Shown here: one piece after another, positions 41,201 to 48,697 of the stretch | Layout of the letters: each line of letters starts with the position of its first letter | How positions within the stretch are numbered: the stretch's first letter is position 1 | DNA from: Pseudactinotalea suaedae | GTDB lineage: Bacteria; Actinomycetota; Actinomycetes; Actinomycetales; Beutenbergiaceae | DNA: 64,000 nucleotides | Direction: 5' to 3' | Assembly: GCF_009733815.1 (NCBI RefSeq) | Contig: NZ_WNXY01000011.1 | Coordinates: 124,001-188,000 of the forward strand | Made by a program: the position numbers and the translations under genes | Notes under the pieces: model-generated | Told to the model about the DNA's origin: nothing | Database searches by the model: none | The model's input: the letters and a program-made list of their open reading frames with translations, nothing else

Positions 41201-41391
41201 TCGGCCCCGGCGGCCTGGTCGACGTAGAAGGTGTTGCCCGCGGCCGTCGCCGGCAGCGTGAATCCCGCCATCGCCATGGCCCCGAGCACCGCCACCGCCG
41301 AGCCGGATACCAGCGCACGTCTGCGCGATGATGATCGACGCCTCGCCGTCACGTCTCGGTCCATGGCTGTACGGCCCCCGACGATGCGCAT
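38287..41391 (-). CDS. LPDTG-anchored right-handed beta-helix surface protein
   Basis: The 1,034-residue precursor has a signal peptide (ALVSGSAVAVLGAMAMAGFT, cleavage near AATAA) and a long parallel beta-helix (residues ~50-690) with repeated units such as VTITDMTIHPG, ISGNGDGNG and TISDNDWIGLFL. These are followed by an MBG/Ig-type region, a putative-Ig domain with GELPAGLTIDTETGEISGIP, a Pro/Thr-rich stalk, and the sortase signal LPDTGSDGL, a hydrophobic segment and RRHRR. It is sortase-linked to the wall and may bind or cleave polysaccharide. The ATG has GGGGGGA nine bases upstream. It is divergent from the ROK gene across a probable ROK site. Confidence 0.92.
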   Translation of the reverse strand: MRIVGGRTAMDRDVTARRRSSSRRRALVSGSAVAVLGAMAMAGFTLPATAAGNTFYVDQAAGADSSECGEAPGAEACATIGAALAQVTPDDVVSIAAGPYTESLAITTPVTLQGAAGVVLTGSEEGEPVVHVSTDSAVTITDMTIHPGPWDGTGIGNVVRVEQGGAADLTRVAISGEGEDGLANIGVLALPGSTVDLAESTISGVAHAVMAGGELGEASTGPATVTMTTSALTGNSNGIAMLAGDLTVTDSSMSDNMAAGVMAYGPEVLIEITGTTISDNGTDGAGDSQGGVVLQRGGTFTGERLTMAGNSYGVAAHGGGEVTLTDSSIVDGIIGVLGRADESGGEVSLLDLTMSGSEMSGHTLGMGLDGVRAQISTSTVTANSGGIVTWATAGSRGSLELTDSVVSGNGDGNGPESEIGPAGVSIEGPTDVVITDTELDHNGVGLFVNPDSTLSMTGGTISDNDWIGLFLAEQPNSGTEITADLTGTSINGNGFNPPTGAIFGFGGIGTRFHAAVTGTDLTIADNAAGVLLQGGSLTLTDSAVRDTVTTPLDDVLGVPITGHGILVGSAGPEWVGEVELVRTEVSGNARTGLLLGPDNEGRIVASTIAGNGGAGILREWFGEEPSESDERPFLLAGSTVAQNGEGALVLGESGAATVIGSILQAAEGTDVCTGNPALTDGGYNVVSDETCALSAASTVVGDPQLEPLGANGGPTNTALPGPASPAVNLVPTGTSVLWGESTIDLCPGETDQRGGGYPRLVGDACDAGAVERAGGLITVTAGDATWYEGAFEPEIAAGYEGFIGEDTVADLDTPPTCDYDVETATTYCFGGADDFYAFDYVDGTLTVLDPLVIVTDTLPGATVGEEYSVTLEATGGDGGPYTWGVFEGELPAGLTIDTETGEISGIPEAAGEVTSTVFVGDPITKQFTITVEAAAVEPTDPPTTVEPTDPPSTVEPTDPPSDGAPTDVGPTDQPTEAAPVSPTGGTGGTGGSGQGLPDTGSDGLTALALSAAVALLGSAVLLVARRHRRLPTGQ
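38513..38593 (-). repeat. 27-base tandem repeat encoding the Pro/Thr stalk
   Basis: Three units encode PTDPPSTVE-like nonapeptides (DPPTTVEPTDPPSTVEP) just before the sorting signal. Copy number could vary among strains, changing stalk length. Confidence 0.8.
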
Positions 41392-41407
41392 GACGACGTC
41401 CCCCCGA

Positions 41408-41427
41408 TTACTTTCTCATTCAAGAAT
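41408..41427. promoter_or_regulatory. Candidate ROK operator (site A)
   Basis: TTACTT-TCTCATTC-AAGAAT is an imperfect dyad of TTACTT-N8-AAGTAA form. The same arrangement (TTACTT-N8-AAATAA) occurs at 48510 between the glycan operons. It lies in the 153-base gap between the surface protein and ROK genes. Confidence 0.5.
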
Positions 41428-41544
41428 TCTGAGACCCTATCGGTCAGCCTGTGAGGCGGGAACCCCCATCGGGGCGCGCACCGGGTGGCCGTCCATGGTC
41501 CCGGGACGGCGATACCGTCAGCCGACAGGGAGGTCGCACACCGC

Positions 41545-42717
41545 ATGGATGACGTCGGCAAGGCCAGGGTCGCGCTGCTCGGCTCGGGCTCGGCCGCGGC
41601 CGACCAGGTGTTCACGACCATCCTCACCAGGTCCCCCATCAGCCGGATCGACATCGCCCGCCGCACCAGCCTGTCGCAGGCCGCCGTGACCAAGGCCGTG
41701 ACCCCCCTGGTCGCCGCAGGGATCGTCATCGATCAGGCCGGTCAGCCCCGCGAGCAGCGACGGCTCGGGCGGCCCGCCAACCCGGTCGCGCTGGTTGCCG
41801 ACGCGCTCGTCGTGCTCGGCATGAAGGTGAATGTCGACGAGGTGATCGCCGTCGCCACCGATCTGCAGACCCAGGTGCTGCACAGCGTGCGAGCGCCGCT
41901 GGCCCAGCACGATCCCGCCACCGTCGTCGAGGCGATCGTCTCGCTCAGCGGCCAGCTGGCGGATCTGCTCGGCCCTGCCGCGCAGCGGCTGGCGGGCGTC
42001 GGGGTGTCGGTGTCGGGTGACGTCGACGGTGCCGCCGGGGTCGTGCGCGAGTCGGCCATCATGTCGTGGGCCGATGTCGACCTCCGCACCGTCCTCAGAG
42101 AGCGTCTGGGACTGCCCGTCGTCGTCGAGAACGACGTCCGCGCGCTCGCGATCGCCGAGCACTGGTTCGGTGTCGGGCTGGGCACCCGGTCCTTCGCGAT
42201 CGTGACGATCGGGCTCGGCATCGGCAGCGGGCTGCACGTCAACGGCGAGGTCGTCGAGGGCTCGTTCGGCGTGGCCGGCGAGCTCGGACATCTTCCGCTC
42301 GCCTCACCCGAGGCGATCTGCGCCTGCGGGCGTCGCGGCTGCGTGGAGGCGGTGGCCGCGACGCCGGCGATCGTCGCGCGGGTCTCCGCCGCGCACGGCC
42401 GCGCCGTGACGATCGGAGAGGCGGTCCAGCTCGCGCACCAGGGTGACGAGGCCGCGGTCGAGGCGTTCCGCGACGCCGCAGCCCTCATCGGCACCGCGAT
42501 CGCGAGCCTGGTCAACCTGATCGGGCCGGAGCTGGTGATCATCGGCGGTGAGGCCGTCCGCAACTTCGACCTGTTCGACTCCACGCTGCGTGCGGCCTTC
42601 GCCGAGCACGCGTTCGGCGCCGCCGGCCGCAGCCGCATCCTGGTGCGGCCGCACTCGTTCGAGGACTGGGCGCGCGGAGCAGCAGCGACCGCGATCCGGT
42701 CGCTGCTGCTCCCGTGA
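41545..42717 (+). CDS. ROK-family transcriptional repressor
   Basis: This 390-residue NagC/XylR-type protein has an N-terminal helix-turn-helix (ILTRSPISRIDIARRTSLSQ, AAVTKAVTPLVAAG) and a ROK sugar-binding domain: GVSVSGDVDG, VVENDVRALAIAEHWFGVG, IGLGIGSGLHVNGEVVEGSF, GELGHLPL and the zinc-binding CACGRRGCVEAVA. The ATG has AGGGAGG upstream; a longer in-frame start at 41485 lacks family similarity. It is convergent with GH27 and probably represses the divergent sugar operons through the dyads at 41408 and 48510, released by an imported sugar. Confidence 0.93.
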   Translation: MDDVGKARVALLGSGSAAADQVFTTILTRSPISRIDIARRTSLSQAAVTKAVTPLVAAGIVIDQAGQPREQRRLGRPANPVALVADALVVLGMKVNVDEVIAVATDLQTQVLHSVRAPLAQHDPATVVEAIVSLSGQLADLLGPAAQRLAGVGVSVSGDVDGAAGVVRESAIMSWADVDLRTVLRERLGLPVVVENDVRALAIAEHWFGVGLGTRSFAIVTIGLGIGSGLHVNGEVVEGSFGVAGELGHLPLASPEAICACGRRGCVEAVAATPAIVARVSAAHGRAVTIGEAVQLAHQGDEAAVEAFRDAAALIGTAIASLVNLIGPELVIIGGEAVRNFDLFDSTLRAAFAEHAFGAAGRSRILVRPHSFEDWARGAAATAIRSLLLP

Positions 42718-42726
42718 CCGGGCGGG

Positions 42727-45144
42727 TCAGCGGATCTTCTTGACCGTGTACGTCACGGTGTCGAACCTCATCACCTCGCCGGAGACCATCACGAGCCGGA
42801 CGGTGTGCTGCTTGTCGCGCAGCTTCTGCGAGGTGAACAGCTCCTGTCCGGTGAGCCGTGCCTCCCCGTGGGTGTCCACGACCTCGACGAGGTCGCCGTC
42901 GACCCACACCTCGACCTCACCCTGGTCGGGTGCGACCGGACCGGACCAGGTGAAGCGCTCGCCGCGGAAGGAGATCTCGACGGCGTCCCCGACCGTGGTG
43001 GTCGCGTGCACGTCGTCGAGGTGGTCACCCGAGAAGGCCACCTGGAGGGTCTGCTCACCCTCGTCGAGGGTGGCGAGGTACGCCGCGCGGACGGTGAGCT
43101 CACCGCCGTCTGCCACGTAGTCGGTGCCGTCGACGAGGGCGCCGTCGGGGCCGGTGATCCCGGCCAGCTCCCCGCCGCCGCGGAGGAGCTGCACGGTGAG
43201 GTCCGCGGGGAGCGCACGGTCGAACGCCGCCGTGCTCGGTTCGATCAGGGTCTCCTGGACCACGTCGAGCCGGTCGATCAGCATGTACTGACCGGTGGCG
43301 TGGACCAGCCGCAGCGTGTGCGTGCCGCTCGGGAGGTCGCGCACGCTGTAGACCACCTGCTGCGCGCCGCGCCCGGACTCCTGGTACGTGCTGACGGTCT
43401 CCACCAGCTGGCCGTCGAGGTAGACCTCGACGTCGCCCTGCGAGGAGTGCGTCTCGGTGACGTAGTCGATGCCGGTGCCCACGAACGTGTACTCGACGGC
43501 GTTGCCCGCCGACTCGCTGAAGTGCACGTCGTCCTCGTGGTCGCCGAGCCCGCGACCGGTGCTGTGGCTCCAGGAGCCCTGGTACAGGACGCTCGGGTCG
43601 TCGTCGTTGACGGCGATCGGTCCGGCCTCCGGCGCCGTGGGCGCCTCGCCCGTGCTCGAGTCGGCGACGGCGATGGTCAGCGGTTGCGAGGTGGCGACGA
43701 CCTCAGATCCGCCGTTGCGGTTCCAGTCGCCCTGGTGGTCGACGCGCAGGTCGTCGTCGTTGACCGTGATCGTGGCGTCCTTGCCCGGCGTGACCGTGAA
43801 CAGCCGCGCACCGTGGATCGGGACACCCTCCACCAGGAGCTCGTCGGTGACCGTGCCGACCCTGCGCTGCGCCCAGAGGTCGCGCACGGTGGCGCTGCCG
43901 CTGAGGCCGAGATCCTCGAAGCTGAGGGTCATGTCGGCCTCGGTGCGCCCGAGGTTGAACAGCGCGACCGTGTAGGTGCCGTCAGGGTTGAGCGCGTACC
44001 AGACCTGCCGGGTGGTGTCGGTCGCCACGGGGCGGGCGGGGACCGCGGCCTGGTTGACGGCGATCACCTCGTCGTTGGTGAGCAGCTCGATGCCGTACTC
44101 GTCGAGGTCGGTCATGTCGTTGCCGATGTAGAGCGGAGCCGCGGACACCGCCCACAGCGTCATCGCGGTGCGGCGCTCGTCGCGCGTGAGACCGTCCATG
44201 CTGCCGTTGCCGACGTTGAGCGAGTCGAGGTCGTTCCAACCGCGGTCCGGGCCGGCGTGACGCCACCACTGCGCCAGCCGGGGGAACAGCCGCTCGATGT
44301 TCGCCCAGGTGGTGAGGGCCTCGTCACCGCAGTAGCACTCGACGTCCCAGTCGACCCGCCAGCCTTGAGCGTGCTCGGCCCAGTAGTCCGCCTGGTCGAT
44401 GTCGACGGCCCAGGACAGCTCGAGCCAGATGTCGTGACGGGCGAGCGCCTGCGACCACGCCGCCACGTCGCCACGGGAGTCCATCGAGCCGTCCTCGATC
44501 CCGGAGCCGGGGGTCACGCTGTCGAACTTGACGAAGTCCACGCCCCAGTCGCCGATCAGATCGGCGATCGAGTCGATGTAGGCCTGTGCGCACGGGTTGG
44601 TGAAGTCGATCTGGTGCGTGAAGCCCCAGTAGTCACCCTGCTGCAGGGGCAGCGTGGCGATGTCACCGGTCGAGCAGTCGGGTGCACCCGCGATCGGCAG
44701 GTCCGCCTCGTACACCTCCTGCCCGATCCCCGGGATGAAGTACAGCCCGAACTTCTGCCCGTTGTCGTGGACGTGGTCGATGACGGCCTGCAGGCCGTCC
44801 GGGTACAGCGTCTGGCTGGGGACCGGGCGACCGTGCTCGTCGATGCCGCCGTTCCACCCGGCGTCCACGTTGATGTAGGTGTAGCCGTGCGGCTGCAGCG
44901 TCTCGTGCATCGCGTCCGACTGCGCGATCAGCTGATCGGCCGTGATCCACTGGCCGCCCGAGTGCACCTGCATGCTGTAGCTGCTCCAGCCCATGTACGG
45001 CTGCTGCGCCAGCTCCTCGATCCCTGGTGGATCGTTGTCGGCGACGGCGGAGCCGCCTCCAGCCATCGTGACCATCAGTGCTGCTGCCGCAGCGACAGCG
45101 GGTGCTGCCAGCCTCCTGCGGTTCGTGCTGATCTGTTCCTTCAT
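42727..45144 (-). CDS. Secreted GH27 alpha-galactosidase with accessory domains
   Basis: The 805-residue precursor has a signal peptide (AAPAVAAAAALMVTMAGGGS, cleavage after AVA near residue 35). The GH27 barrel begins QPYMGWSSYS, includes YTYINVDAGWNGG, and has the nucleophile Asp208 in DFVKFDSV and acid/base candidate Asp265 or Asp267 in WRVDWDVE. NVGNGSMDGLTRDERRTAMT and a C-terminal beta-sandwich follow. Downstream are a membrane-free carbohydrate-binding region with THTLRLVHATGQYMLIDRLD and a CBM_X2-like module (PSTAAFDRALPADLTVQLLR). GAAGGAG precedes the ATG. It is the last gene of the GH36-enolase-GH27 operon and the only secreted enzyme in it. Confidence 0.92.
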   Translation of the reverse strand: MKEQISTNRRRLAAPAVAAAAALMVTMAGGGSAVADNDPPGIEELAQQPYMGWSSYSMQVHSGGQWITADQLIAQSDAMHETLQPHGYTYINVDAGWNGGIDEHGRPVPSQTLYPDGLQAVIDHVHDNGQKFGLYFIPGIGQEVYEADLPIAGAPDCSTGDIATLPLQQGDYWGFTHQIDFTNPCAQAYIDSIADLIGDWGVDFVKFDSVTPGSGIEDGSMDSRGDVAAWSQALARHDIWLELSWAVDIDQADYWAEHAQGWRVDWDVECYCGDEALTTWANIERLFPRLAQWWRHAGPDRGWNDLDSLNVGNGSMDGLTRDERRTAMTLWAVSAAPLYIGNDMTDLDEYGIELLTNDEVIAVNQAAVPARPVATDTTRQVWYALNPDGTYTVALFNLGRTEADMTLSFEDLGLSGSATVRDLWAQRRVGTVTDELLVEGVPIHGARLFTVTPGKDATITVNDDDLRVDHQGDWNRNGGSEVVATSQPLTIAVADSSTGEAPTAPEAGPIAVNDDDPSVLYQGSWSHSTGRGLGDHEDDVHFSESAGNAVEYTFVGTGIDYVTETHSSQGDVEVYLDGQLVETVSTYQESGRGAQQVVYSVRDLPSGTHTLRLVHATGQYMLIDRLDVVQETLIEPSTAAFDRALPADLTVQLLRGGGELAGITGPDGALVDGTDYVADGGELTVRAAYLATLDEGEQTLQVAFSGDHLDDVHATTTVGDAVEISFRGERFTWSGPVAPDQGEVEVWVDGDLVEVVDTHGEARLTGQELFTSQKLRDKQHTVRLVMVSGEVMRFDTVTYTVKKIR

Positions 45145-45201
45145 GTGACCGCTCCTTCTTCTCTGGTGTTCCGGTCGTCGTTGTCCGGGCAGGGATCGCG
45201 G

Positions 45202-46305
45202 TCAGGCGATCCGACGTCTGTCGATCTCGTCGCGGTTCCAGTCGATGCCGAGGCCCGGCGTGATCGGTGCGTGCAGCCGGCCCTCGCGGACCTGCTGCGT
45301 GGTGCGCGTGATGGCGCTCAGCTGCGGGACGTGTTCGACGTAGCGTCCGTTGGGCACCGCGCACGCCAGCGAGACGTGCAGCTCCATGAGGAAGTGCGGC
45401 GCCACGGGTAGCGAGTGCGTCTCGGCGAGGTGCGCGACCTTGAGCCACGGCGTGATGCCACCGATGCGGGCGACGTCGGGCTGCAGGATCGTCGCTGCGC
45501 CGAGCGACGCGTACGTCTGGAACTGCCGGATCGAGTACAGGCTCTCGCCGACGGCGATCGGGATCGTCGTCGCGCGAGCCAGCTGCTGGTGTGCCAACGG
45601 GTCGTCCGCAGGGAGCGGCTCCTCGAGCCACGCCGGATCGATCGCCTCGAAGGCGCGTGCGCGCCGGATCGCGTCGTCGAGCGTGAAGCACTGGTTGGCG
45701 TCGAGCATGATCTCGAAGCCATCGGCACTGCCCACGGCGGCACGCACCGCCGTCAGCCGGTCGAGGTCCTCGGCGAGGCTCGGCTTGCCCACCTTCACCT
45801 TGATGCCCGCGAAGCCGGCCTGCTGGGCCGCCACCGCGCCCTGCACGAGCTCGTCGACGTGCAGGTGGAGCCAGCCGCCCTCGGTGTCGTAGGTCGGCAC
45901 CGACTCCTGTGCTCCGCCAGCGGCCTGCCACAGCGGCCGGCCGTCTCGTCGTGTGGTCGCGTCCCAGGCCGCGGTGTCGACGGCGGCGATCGCCAGTGCG
46001 GTGATCGCGCCGACCGTCGTTGCCCGCGTCGTGTCGAGGAGCGCGGTCCAGAGCGCCTCCGGCCGGGTGGCGTCGAGGCCGACGACGGCGGGCAGCAGGG
46101 TCTCGCGCAGGAGGCTGAGCACGGCGCCGCCGCCGGTGCCGATCGTGTAGGTGTACCCGAGCCCGCGCGCGCCGGAGGCGAGCGTGAGCTCCACGAACAC
46201 GGTCTCCTGCGCGCGGAAGGACTGCATCGCGTCCGTGCGTGGTCGTTCGACGGCCAGCTCGCAGAGCCAGGCCTCGGCGCGGACGATCGGCTCGCGCGGG
46301 TTCAC
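45202..46305 (-). CDS. Mandelate racemase/muconate-lactonising enolase-superfamily sugar acid dehydratase
   Basis: This 367-residue enzyme has a capping domain and barrel with KVK in GIKVKVGKPSL (catalytic Lys), Asp in IMLDANQCF, Glu in WLEEPLP and VGESLYS (metal ligands), and the His-Asp dyad in LQPDVARIGG and VAPHFLMELH, the mandelate-racemase-type pattern. Dehydration of an aldonate such as fuconate or galactonate is probable given the fucosidase and alpha-galactosidases nearby, but subgroup specificity cannot be read. The GTG start overlaps the GH36 stop by four bases and has GAGGAGG upstream. It precedes GH27 by 57 bases. Confidence 0.88.
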   Translation of the reverse strand: MNPREPIVRAEAWLCELAVERPRTDAMQSFRAQETVFVELTLASGARGLGYTYTIGTGGGAVLSLLRETLLPAVVGLDATRPEALWTALLDTTRATTVGAITALAIAAVDTAAWDATTRRDGRPLWQAAGGAQESVPTYDTEGGWLHLHVDELVQGAVAAQQAGFAGIKVKVGKPSLAEDLDRLTAVRAAVGSADGFEIMLDANQCFTLDDAIRRARAFEAIDPAWLEEPLPADDPLAHQQLARATTIPIAVGESLYSIRQFQTYASLGAATILQPDVARIGGITPWLKVAHLAETHSLPVAPHFLMELHVSLACAVPNGRYVEHVPQLSAITRTTQQVREGRLHAPITPGLGIDWNRDEIDRRRIA

Positions 46306-48494
46306 GGGATCCTCCTCAGGTCCAGGACCATGGCCTGCTGCGGGTTGAGCGTCGGCATGGGCAGGCCTGCCACCGTGAGCACGGCGCCGTCGATCTCCAC
46401 GCCCGGCCCCGCAGCCTGGGACACCCACACCGGGTCGTGCGTCTGGTGGCGGCTGGCCGTCCCGATCTCGGTGCGCAGCCGCACCAGGTAGCGCGCCTGC
46501 GGGTCCAGCCCGGGCAACCGCACCCGCCCGCTCTGGCCCCGGCCGCTCGTCGCCGACCGCGACCAGACCAGCACGGCGCGACCGCCGTCGCGGGCGATGA
46601 CGCCGGTGAGTGTCGCGTGCTCGTCCGCCAGGTCCGCGTTGACGACCCTGCCGCTGTGCAGCAGCGGGCGCAGCTCTTTGTACAGGCCCGCCCAGCCGCG
46701 GATGATGCCCAGGTCGCCCGGATCCGCCGTCGTGAGGTCCATCTCGATGCCGGCATGGCCGGTCAGCGACGCGGCGAGCCGATACGAGAGGTCGCTCACG
46801 CGTGAGGTGGTGTGGGACCGGGCCGCGCCGAGGTGCGAGCCGATCAGCTCCGGCGTGACGAGGAGCCGGGTCCACCGCTCGATCTGCGTCCGCTCGACCG
46901 GGTCGTTGCAGTCGGAGGCCCAGACCCGGTCGGTGTGCTCGAGGATGCCGAGGTCGATCCGGCCGCCGCCACCCGAGCAGGTCTCGATCTCGAGGCCGGG
47001 GTGCCGACGGCGGAGCTCGTCGAGCATCCGGTACAGCGCGATCGTCTGCTCGCGCACGACCGGACGCTCACCGCCGGGGCGCCGTCCGACCGCTTCCAGC
47101 AGGTCGCGGTTGTGGTCCCACTTGAGGTAGTCGATGGCGTGCTCGGCGACGAGGTCGCTGATCCGCTCGAGCACGTGCACGAAGGCCTCGGGCCGCGCGA
47201 TGTCCAGCACGTGCTGCTGGCGTGCGGGCAACCCCGGCCCGGCGGCCGGACCGAGCACCCAGTCCGGGTGTGCTCGTGCCAGGTCGGAGTCGAGGCTGAT
47301 CATCTCCGGCTCGAACCACAGCCCGAACTGCATGCCGTGCGAGCGGACCACCTGCACCAGCGGCGCGAGCCCCTGCGGCCACACGGCGCGGTCCACGGTC
47401 CAGTCACCCAGGCCGGCGTCGTCGGCGCGGCGGCCCTGGAACCAGCCGTCGTCGAGCACGACGCGCTCGACCCCGACCTCCGCCGCGCGCTCCACGAGCC
47501 GGGTCAAGGTCGCGAGGTCGTGGTCGAAGTAGACCGCCTCCCAGGTGTTCAGCACCAAGGGCCGCGGGCTGCTCGGGTGCCCAGGCCGGGCGCGCAGGCG
47601 GCGATGAAGCCGGTCCGCGACGCCGTCGAGACCCTCCGCCGACCAGGTCAGCACCGCCGTCGGGGCCTCGTAGCGCTCGCCCGGGCCGAGCAGCACCTCA
47701 CCGGGGTGCAGCAGCTCGCCGACGCCGAGCACCGCCGAGAGCGCACCCGCCCCCTCGGGCAGTCGCTCGAGGAGGTACTCCGCCTCACCGCTCCACGCGA
47801 GGTGCGCCGCCCACACCTCGCCGGTGCCGAACCCGAATCCCGGTGTGCCGACCGCCATCAGGAACGGCGAGTCGTGCCCGGGCTTGCCGCGGTGGGCGCG
47901 TCGGGTGTGGGTGCCGTCGCGGATCTCACCCCGCTGCGGGGCACGCTCTCGGCACCACTTGCCCGTGAAGTCGAGGACCTCGGTCGCGCGGTCCGGCAGC
48001 GGCACCAGGGCGCGGAGGCCTGCGAGCGCGTAGGGCGCGGCACCGGTGTCCGGCTGGCCGGTGCGTTCGATCGCCATGTCGATCGTGAGCACGCCGTAGG
48101 GGTCGAGCGCGAGCGCGACCTCGTCGCGAAAGCCCGCGACGCCGTCGTCCATGACGATCCAGATCCGGCCGCCGCCGGCGGGGTCGGGATCGATCGTGCA
48201 GGCCGTGACCTCGGGGCGTGGCGCCGTCGAGGTGCCCAGCGCGTGCCCGCTCTGCGCGGGCGTCCCCACCCAGCCGTCGCGCTCGGTCGGCCAGAGCGTC
48301 AGACGGCGCGGCACGTCGGGAGCGTTGTTGAGGACCGCGGGCGCACTGGTGCGGCGCAGGTCGTCCAGGACGCCCGCCCTCGTCCCGAGGTCGGCGCCCC
48401 AGTGCAGCACCGTGGGGACCGGCCCGGCAGGGTCGACGACGAGCGCCACCCCGGCTGCCCGAAGCGTGAGAACCCCGCTGTTCTCGTCGGCCAT
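46302..48494 (-). CDS. GH36 alpha-galactosidase
   Basis: This 730-residue cytoplasmic enzyme has an N-terminal beta-supersandwich, then the barrel with VLDDGWFQGRR, WFEPEMISLDSDL, the nucleophile Asp460 in YLKWDHNRDL and acid/base Asp528 in ASDCND following CSGGGGRIDLGIL. It releases galactose from imported alpha-galactosides (raffinose- or melibiose-type, or glycan side chains). GAGGAG precedes the ATG at 48494; an ATG four codons earlier would start at the Shine-Dalgarno site. It is the first gene of the leftward operon, with the ROK dyad 16 bases before its start codon. Confidence 0.94.
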   Translation of the reverse strand: MADENSGVLTLRAAGVALVVDPAGPVPTVLHWGADLGTRAGVLDDLRRTSAPAVLNNAPDVPRRLTLWPTERDGWVGTPAQSGHALGTSTAPRPEVTACTIDPDPAGGGRIWIVMDDGVAGFRDEVALALDPYGVLTIDMAIERTGQPDTGAAPYALAGLRALVPLPDRATEVLDFTGKWCRERAPQRGEIRDGTHTRRAHRGKPGHDSPFLMAVGTPGFGFGTGEVWAAHLAWSGEAEYLLERLPEGAGALSAVLGVGELLHPGEVLLGPGERYEAPTAVLTWSAEGLDGVADRLHRRLRARPGHPSSPRPLVLNTWEAVYFDHDLATLTRLVERAAEVGVERVVLDDGWFQGRRADDAGLGDWTVDRAVWPQGLAPLVQVVRSHGMQFGLWFEPEMISLDSDLARAHPDWVLGPAAGPGLPARQQHVLDIARPEAFVHVLERISDLVAEHAIDYLKWDHNRDLLEAVGRRPGGERPVVREQTIALYRMLDELRRRHPGLEIETCSGGGGRIDLGILEHTDRVWASDCNDPVERTQIERWTRLLVTPELIGSHLGAARSHTTSRVSDLSYRLAASLTGHAGIEMDLTTADPGDLGIIRGWAGLYKELRPLLHSGRVVNADLADEHATLTGVIARDGGRAVLVWSRSATSGRGQSGRVRLPGLDPQARYLVRLRTEIGTASRHQTHDPVWVSQAAGPGVEIDGAVLTVAGLPMPTLNPQQAMVLDLRRIP

Positions 48495-48509
48495 GACTCT
48501 CCTCATCTA

Positions 48510-48529
48510 TTACTTGACGCCGTAAATAA
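48510..48529. promoter_or_regulatory. Candidate ROK operator (site B)
   Basis: TTACTT-GACGCCGT-AAATAA has the same form as the site at 41408. It contains the odd-centred palindrome TTGACGCCGTAAA (TTNACGNCGTNAA). It lies between the two divergent sugar operons and overlaps the -35 of the rightward promoter. Confidence 0.55.
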
Positions 48530-48543
48530 ACCAGGTCTACGCT
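48514..48543 (+). promoter_or_regulatory. Promoter of the importer/GH95 operon
   Basis: TTGACG (48514-48519) and TACGCT (48538-48543) are separated by 18 bases. The -35 is inside the candidate ROK site, so repressor binding would exclude RNA polymerase. A 100-base leader follows before the small ORF. Confidence 0.6.
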
Positions 48544-48643
48544 CATCCCGCAACCACCACCCGGTACTGGCGCCGAGCCGGATGCCGCACGTCCGAGGGG
48601 CGCCGTCGATGGCGCGGTCGGCCCCAGAAGAGGAACCGGATCG

Positions 48644-48697
48644 ATGATGTTCATGGACCACGTGAGTGCCGCGCGGCTCGCACCGGAGAGCTGCTGA
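48644..48697 (+). CDS. 17-residue upstream ORF coupled to the first permease
   Basis: ATG ATG TTC ATG begins the peptide MMFMDHVSAARLAPESC. GAGGAA lies nine bases upstream, the best ribosome-binding site of the leader. The TGA stop shares its last base with the permease ATG (TGATG), and the permease lacks its own good site. It may couple translation rather than encode a functional peptide. Confidence 0.5.
   Translation: MMFMDHVSAARLAPESC

Noticed and set aside
42805-45411. 868-codon frame opposite GH27
   Set aside because: Composition is antisense-like (Val/Asp/Arg/His) and GH27 on the other strand has a signal peptide and catalytic residues.
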